A DNA stretch of 36,064 bases from Caldilineaceae bacterium. Lineage in GTDB: Bacteria > Chloroflexota > Anaerolineae > Caldilineales > Caldilineaceae. Made by a program: the position numbers and the translations under genes. The notes below the pieces were generated by a model that worked only from the letters and a program-made list of their open reading frames with translations, was not told the origin of the DNA and did no database searches. The stretch lies in assembly GCA_019637685.1 (NCBI GenBank), contig JAHBVF010000050.1, positions 1-36,064 on the forward strand. The letters are read 5' to 3'. Positions within the stretch are counted from its first letter, which is position 1. The number at the start of each line of letters is the position of its first letter. This document shows, piece after piece, positions 32,201 through 36,064 of this stretch.

Positions 32201-34584
32201 ACACCACCCGGCGCGGTGGAGCCGGCGTCTGTCACCTGCACGCCGTCGATCCAGAGGGTGCTGCCCCGGATAGGCGCGTGGACTTTCAGACCGTACCATT
32301 TGGTGTTGGCTTCGTTGATTGTCGTCAGGCTGGGGAACTGCGCGGCCAGTTGGGGGTGACTCTCTACAGCTACGCCCCGGTTAACCACCCCCAGAATCGC
32401 CTTCCAGACGTTAATGCGCCCATGGCCGAAATAGGCGTCCAGACCGTCGCCAGGACTGTTGTTTGGCCGCGTTGTGTTGACAGCGGCAGTGGTAGTGCCC
32501 AGATCGTCGGCGGTAGCTTCGATCATCTCAATGATCTGCAGCGGCGTCAGGCCCTGTCCTAGATTTTTGTCCAAATAGATCATCTCGGTGGCCAGCCCAG
32601 CCGTCGTGGGCGCGGAGAAGGATGTGCCACTGATCCGGCGCAGATTGCCATTGCGATCCGGCAGAATTATAGCGTCGCCTGGCGCGGCCACGGATGTCCG
32701 TTGGCCCCAGTTGCTGTAGCTCGCCAGCCCCTCTGGCCCGCGCACACGATCGTTCGTCCCCGAAGCTGAAACCGACAGCATCGTCAGCTCGCGCTGCTGG
32801 TTGAAGCCGTCAAAGGGATTCCACGCCCCCCGCGGATTGGCATCCGGCGCAAACGCACCGGGCAGTCGGGTAGTACCGATATTCTGGCCGTTATTATTGC
32901 CAGTAGACGCCACCCACACTAGAGCGTCAAAGGCATCAAACGCTCCATTGCTGTTGCGATCGATAAATGGCTCGCTGGCCTCGCCAGCGTCGTGGACATT
33001 ATTGGCATTGGCGTCGGTGAAGTCAAAACGTCCGTTGCCCTGACTACCATCCGCGTCTACTGTGTTGCGGTTGCCGTCAAGCCCCACATCCAGAAAGGGC
33101 ATTGATACTATGCGAAGGACATTCACCGAATAGGCACCCAGGTTCAGGCTGGTAAATTGGGCAGGCGTCAAACCAAATCCACCCCACGAAGTGTTCACTA
33201 CATCCACCTGCGTATCGTACGCCGCGCCGAGCACCCCAAAGACGCTATCGGCAAAATTGGCGCTGGTACGCCGGATAGGACGCACCTGCGCGTGCATACC
33301 CGGCCCCAGAACCTGTGTGCCGCGCCCGGCTGCCGCAGTCGCCACCGATGTGCCGTGGCCGCTGGCGAGGTCGGCCAGATTAGCGATGGGTGGCTGGCCT
33401 GCAATCCAGGCAGCACCGTTCCAATAGCGGACCTGAACTCCATTGGCGTCCAGTACGAGCGGGGCTGTGGAGAGGTGAAAGAGAGCACCGTTGGGAATGT
33501 CAGTTGTGTTGACGCCGTTGCCCAGACCTCGGTCCACAACGGCCAGACCGGCGTTGGCAGTAGGTGTCATCACCAGATGCTCGACCAAGCGGTGGGCGGC
33601 AAAGGTATCCATCAGAAAATGGTAGCGGAAGATACGCAGTTCGTCGGCGCTGTTGTTGTCGGGGTCACCGCTGAAGTCGAAACAGCCCTCGATTGTGCCG
33701 CCGCCGGCTGTGCATCCATCGCCCGCCGTAGCCAAATAGCTGCCGGCCAGGCGGGCTGGTAGTTTCTCGCCAGTAGCCACGTCGTCTTCCAGCACGAAGT
33801 TAAGAGTGGCAGCAGTGAGCAGTGGATTCTGTGCGGACATCAGTCTTTCCACTACCTGCACGGGGGTCTCGCCATCGGGGATTTGCACCCGAAGCAACCC
33901 AAAAGCTGGAGCTACATCAAGCGGACGTAGCTGCTGTGCGATCAAAAACTCGGAGATGTCATCCTGTGTGGCTGCGAAACTAAAGGACAGCAGAACAGTG
34001 CGGTCCTCGAAACTCAAAGCGATGTCAGGCTGGGAGGTGATGGGGAAGGTAACTGGGGAGGATGCGACCAACATAGCCTGATCTTCCAGCAGAAAGAAAC
34101 CAGCTGCCTCGGACTTCTCCTGACCTCCTTTCTTCCCGGCAACAGTCACCGTATAGTCGCCCGGCGCACCATTCACCACGCCCTGGCTCTTTTGGGACGT
34201 TTCCAGTCCTGCAAACTGGGCGGTCACATCCTGGGCAGCGCCGCCGCCGGGGGTCAGCGTCACCTGCACGTCAGTCAGTGGCTCTATCAACTGAATCTCG
34301 ACCGTCACAGCCTGCCCGGCCACAATCGAGCCGTTCAGCAGTGTTGTGTCGCCGGGCCGCACCCGCAGGATGCGGGCCAGCGGCGGACTTTGGCGGCTGA
34401 CAAAAGGCAGTGTCAGCGTATAGCTGCCAGCCGCGCGAATGGTGGGGGCTGGCGACGAATTGCCAGCAATGGACGGAGCCGCGGCAGTGGAAAGCCAGCT
34501 CCCCCCAAGCAGGGCCAGGGAGAGAAAGAGCGAAATGGACAGTGCAGTAATAAGGGGACCGCGGGTGGACGTGTGGCGCAGCAT
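29287..34584 (-). CDS. Large secreted subtilisin-like (S8) protease with GEVED-type repeats
   Basis: A 1765-residue exported serine protease. The signal peptide covers about residues 1-40. The prodomain-like region runs to about 340. The triad is D351 (AVVDRGLGNG), H410 (SGHGTSVA) and S655 (GTSFSAP), with oxyanion N563 in ASTGNNNG. Residues 499-558 are an Asp/Asn-rich insert with EF-hand-like loops (DANANNVHD, DRNSNGAFD) inside the catalytic domain. Two GEVED-type repeats follow, ending GEVEDYIIG (about 1150) and GEVEDAPLIG (about 1410), with more Ca-type loops (DWNGDGSFE). Then come a putative-Ig/cadherin-like module and a C-terminal strand-rich region with no sorting motif. ATG 34584 has AGGAGG five bases upstream. 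It probably acts outside the cell on proteins or peptides. Confidence 0.92.
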   Translation of the reverse strand: MLRHTSTRGPLITALSISLFLSLALLGGSWLSTAAAPSIAGNSSPAPTIRAAGSYTLTLPFVSRQSPPLARILRVRPGDTTLLNGSIVAGQAVTVEIQLIEPLTDVQVTLTPGGGAAQDVTAQFAGLETSQKSQGVVNGAPGDYTVTVAGKKGGQEKSEAAGFFLLEDQAMLVASSPVTFPITSQPDIALSFEDRTVLLSFSFAATQDDISEFLIAQQLRPLDVAPAFGLLRVQIPDGETPVQVVERLMSAQNPLLTAATLNFVLEDDVATGEKLPARLAGSYLATAGDGCTAGGGTIEGCFDFSGDPDNNSADELRIFRYHFLMDTFAAHRLVEHLVMTPTANAGLAVVDRGLGNGVNTTDIPNGALFHLSTAPLVLDANGVQVRYWNGAAWIAGQPPIANLADLASGHGTSVATAAAGRGTQVLGPGMHAQVRPIRRTSANFADSVFGVLGAAYDTQVDVVNTSWGGFGLTPAQFTSLNLGAYSVNVLRIVSMPFLDVGLDGNRNTVDADGSQGNGRFDFTDANANNVHDAGEASEPFIDRNSNGAFDAFDALVWVASTGNNNGQNIGTTRLPGAFAPDANPRGAWNPFDGFNQQRELTMLSVSASGTNDRVRGPEGLASYSNWGQRTSVAAPGDAIILPDRNGNLRRISGTSFSAPTTAGLATEMIYLDKNLGQGLTPLQIIEMIEATADDLGTTTAAVNTTRPNNSPGDGLDAYFGHGRINVWKAILGVVNRGVAVESHPQLAAQFPSLTTINEANTKWYGLKVHAPIRGSTLWIDGVQVTDAGSTAPGGVNAYAGVRTDRTIRIGVKGEDPTSGIVPLGSESDFLITVSVERADLYAAKPKSLQLRRPGQTAADAPFFVLELKLQDMRDNKIPGVVFDDFVFEITPPDFGDSSASPTSLADDGARHLNFQMEYFGKANAFYSLEAVSPEHKVFGVTDPDGITNWGTDLEDLDGYDDGVTLYPLSYKPGGKGRADVQVCVAETGPRYDAADLDKQLFVNGWIDWNTNGSWQEGTEHVLDGLRLAPITTTAAGWAVRGVDAGAVSLLSSNSDCGLYKVEFPVPAKVGTGHLQARFRLDYGENVGRHANTTFPSSATLSQTVGAAFYGEVEDYIIGPDFGDAGPDKPWPTKLSSDGPRHLSYYREWIGSYNSGTPRASREPDACETLESDMDGDDNLGKICNKVNQDGMDDFAVSIPKPGKVRVLFDVSSGVQGYGFDGANAGVKTLASDCSLVGLGATPETPKHQRVKMRYDAGNSAERLYVNIYADWNGDGSFETHLLSGPVDPESFGADGFYTLGEAFTDSNGDGVWNSGETFTDAAGETTKSFDCEFDAPTPPPAGVTQWVRIRLDWGENSIGAMRGEPFEEDPLHKGSDDRGGSVWGEVEDAPLIGGPPHRTWRVPLTPGVPVTTESLPVDGLDGTGPYTFRLVTDNVTIDGMTNTPLPPGLHLDTATGALSGVTLQGGDYHPLVETLSGAGTPSESVVALEWFNCPVPVQITTHLLNQVTGRPIPNKEMRLYTGTECTGTPVATATTDARGLVHFPNLEPITYTVQLPAQPGVTGVGNTCQWVNMGEFRAITRTLYYTDTLPNGPGTVQIPLYGAVWGTKQAESKFFLLQGGATVNFGPLQQPGPNQFFDVEITQMHLQGWNSPTDTIEIRESPGQPSIGQIQQLPGNGDFRVDSFFDVWTEVSLDGGQTWVPSEQSVRHQDANPANSFPPTGATLTGQNTTYGSPSQAEFVEIYKSIIALDPTVQTLLMLGLEDSP

Positions 34585-34715
34585 TGTGCCCTCCTGTCAG
34601 ATTTCAAAGTATTCGATCGGACGGGTGATAGTGCGAGCAGAAGGGAACGCAGTAAGGGAACGCGGGAGGGATAGCTGGAAAGGGCCAATAGGTGCAGACA
34701 GGCCAAAGCGTGTGC

Positions 34716-34744
34716 AGTATAGCATAGCGCCAGCGGGATTTCAA
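34716..34744 (-). promoter_or_regulatory. Near-consensus promoter of the subtilisin-like gene
   Basis: Minus strand: TTGAAA (34744-34739), 17 bases, TATACT (34721-34716). The start is expected near 34709, giving a leader of about 125 bases that includes the direct repeat AAGGGAACGC (34641-34666). Confidence 0.65.
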
Positions 34745-34773
34745 CCATACCAAAAATTACGGTGAAATTCGGG

Positions 34774-34802
34774 TTGCCCTTTCTACACCAATCCAGTACA
34801 CT
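34774..34802 (+). promoter_or_regulatory. Candidate promoter of the LysM gene
   Basis: TTGCCC (34774-34779), 17 bases, TACACT (34797-34802). The -10 box lies in a small palindrome, CCAGTACACTGG (34794-34805), a possible operator. The divergent protease promoter lies 30 bases away. Confidence 0.45.
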
Positions 34803-34878
34803 GGTAACAGCGCTGGCCTTTCAGCCGGAAATTCTCATCCAAAGCTCCTAATCATTACCCAATCATTCGAGGCGGCAC

Positions 34879-35997
34879 ATGAATCGATTCCCAACTTCGA
34901 TAGTTCGAACACGGCAGCAGAGCAGCCATCTCCCTATGTGGGCGGCAATAGGGGGGGGACTATTGATCGCTCTGCTTTTTGTCCTGAGCGTACACACCAC
35001 CCAGGCCCAGGAAAGTGTACCCACGGGTCGGGGATTCTCTCTGCCGGTGATTCAGCCGCATACAGTTTCCGACCCCAACGCATTTATCTACACTGTGCGC
35101 CAGGGAGAATACTGGATACTGATCGCCCGCAAATTTGGTGTCACCTACGACGAGTTGCGGGCGGAAAACCCGGAACTGTGGGCACTGCGGGGCGAGCTGA
35201 TCTGGCCCGGCGATGAAATGTCGATCCCTGGATTGACCGCGGCTGACAAGCGGCCCACCGAGGAGTACACAGTCCAGCCTGGCGATTCCTGGTATCGCAT
35301 TGCCGGAATGTTCGGTGTGAGCTACTGGGATTTGCGCCTGGACAATTTGGGGCTGTGGCAACGGCGGGGGATAGTCATTCGGCCGGGCGACCAGATGCAG
35401 ATTGTCAATCCGCCCCAACCCGCGCCGGCCGTGGCGGAAGAGAGCCAAAGCGCGGCAATGGCACAGCCGGCAAACACACCCACGCCGGCCCCAACAGCCG
35501 CTACACCGGCGGCGACCCAGCCAGCTACCGAATCGGAGAGTGCGGCCACGCCCGTGCCTGCCGCGTCCAATACACTGCCCCCCAGCGCGGGCAACCAACC
35601 GCCGTTCCAGGTCACCAATCCCCCTGCCGATGCGGTGATCTATTCCGTGCGTCCTGGGGACAGTTGGTTCGCCATTGCAGGCCGCTATGGAATGACTTTT
35701 GAAAAGCTGCGCGGGGCCAATCTCGAACTGTGGGCACTGCGGGGGCAAAACATCCGCCCCGCGGATCAGATGATCATCCCCGCCCACGGCTCGCCGCCGC
35801 CGCCGTTGGAAGTAAAGACCGCGCCGGAGGGCAAAGATGCGCCGATTGCCAGCGGAGACAGCTATTCGGCTGTAGAAGGTGACACCTGGACAAGCGTCGC
35901 CGCCCGCGCCGGTTTGACCGTGGAAGCGCTCAAAGCAGCCAATGTGAACATTGGCAGTCGGGAACTGAAATCCGGTGATATGATTCAGATTCCATAG
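34879..35997 (+). CDS. Four-LysM cell-envelope protein
   Basis: A 372-residue exported or membrane-anchored protein. Residues 20-42 form a hydrophobic signal/anchor (MWAAIGGGLLIALLFVLSV). LysM domains, which bind N-acetylglucosamine polymers such as peptidoglycan, are at about 71-117 (YTVRQGEYWILIARKFGVTYDEL), 130-176, 255-301 and 329-372. The first three share an unusual Trp-rich second half (ENPELWALRGELIWPGDEM). A Pro/Ala/Thr/Ser-rich linker at 177-253 splits them two and two. No catalytic domain is present, so it is a wall-binding scaffold or adaptor. ATG 34879 has GAGG upstream. It ends 20 bases before a strong terminator. Confidence 0.88.
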   Translation: MNRFPTSIVRTRQQSSHLPMWAAIGGGLLIALLFVLSVHTTQAQESVPTGRGFSLPVIQPHTVSDPNAFIYTVRQGEYWILIARKFGVTYDELRAENPELWALRGELIWPGDEMSIPGLTAADKRPTEEYTVQPGDSWYRIAGMFGVSYWDLRLDNLGLWQRRGIVIRPGDQMQIVNPPQPAPAVAEESQSAAMAQPANTPTPAPTAATPAATQPATESESAATPVPAASNTLPPSAGNQPPFQVTNPPADAVIYSVRPGDSWFAIAGRYGMTFEKLRGANLELWALRGQNIRPADQMIIPAHGSPPPPLEVKTAPEGKDAPIASGDSYSAVEGDTWTSVAARAGLTVEALKAANVNIGSRELKSGDMIQIP

Positions 35998-36017
35998 GGC
36001 TGTGTATGCCAAAAGAC

Positions 36018-36050
36018 AAAAAAGTGAGGCCGAAACGGCCTCACTTTTTT
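36018..36050. terminator. Bidirectional intrinsic terminator
   Basis: AAAAAAGTGAGGCCG (36018-36032), loop AAA, and CGGCCTCACTTTTTT (36036-36050): a 15-bp perfect stem with A- and T-tracts on either side, placed just after the LysM gene. Confidence 0.92.
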
Positions 36051-36064
36051 GTGACTATTCAGCT

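Noticed and set aside
1..36064. tRNA or rRNA genes, integrase or attachment sites
   Set aside because: No cloverleaf with a TTCGANTC-type T-arm and acceptor pairing, no rRNA core sequence and no integrase motif was seen on either strand by eye. A tool scan could still find a divergent tRNA.

Overview
This looks like chromosomal DNA of a high-GC bacterium, most likely an uncultured Chloroflexota member (Caldilineae/Anaerolineae-like). That is inferred from gene style: a large BTAD/NB-ARC/TPR regulator, Thr-Pro-rich lipoproteins, GEVED-type secreted proteases, LysM proteins, Gram-positive-like AGGAGG ribosome sites and a glmS ribozyme. There is no rRNA, tRNA, transposase, phage gene or CRISPR array. 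All assignments come from reading the sequence and from family knowledge; no database search was run.

Layout. 1-1671: a zinc-finger-like protein with a tandem helical motif, divergent from a small DUF6958-like protein. 1672-12743: minus-strand genes only. These are an acyl-CoA synthetase, two paralogous GNATs resembling the N-terminal half of YhcX-type GNAT/nitrilase fusions, a C45-type acyltransferase, agmatine deiminase, a membrane-anchored hypothetical, a class III aminotransferase, a secreted vanadium-haloperoxidase-like protein with duplicated halves, and a 70-residue protein. 12855-16178: the BTAD/ATPase/TPR regulator. 16216-22018: a polyamine block, potA-potB-potC-potD plus a flavin amine oxidase on the minus strand, facing an aldehyde dehydrogenase homologue on the plus strand across a compact divergent promoter. 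Uptake, oxidation to an aminoaldehyde, then oxidation to an acid would form one pathway. 23958-26481: glmS behind a glmS ribozyme. 26632-28621: a Ddn-type nitroreductase, a Thr-Pro lipoprotein and a third GNAT. 28895-34584: a VOC protein and a 1765-residue subtilisin-like protease. 34879-35997: a four-LysM protein.

The most unusual signals lie between genes. Upstream of the third GNAT is a short Gln/Pro-rich reading frame with a strong ribosome site, followed by an intrinsic terminator; three RNA segments can pair in mutually exclusive ways, the layout of a transcription attenuator. The glmS ribozyme has inserted hairpins and a repeat-filled P1 loop. Many spacers carry an inverted pair of short-word repeats, from about ten sequence families, and several run into gene ends or add false N-termini.
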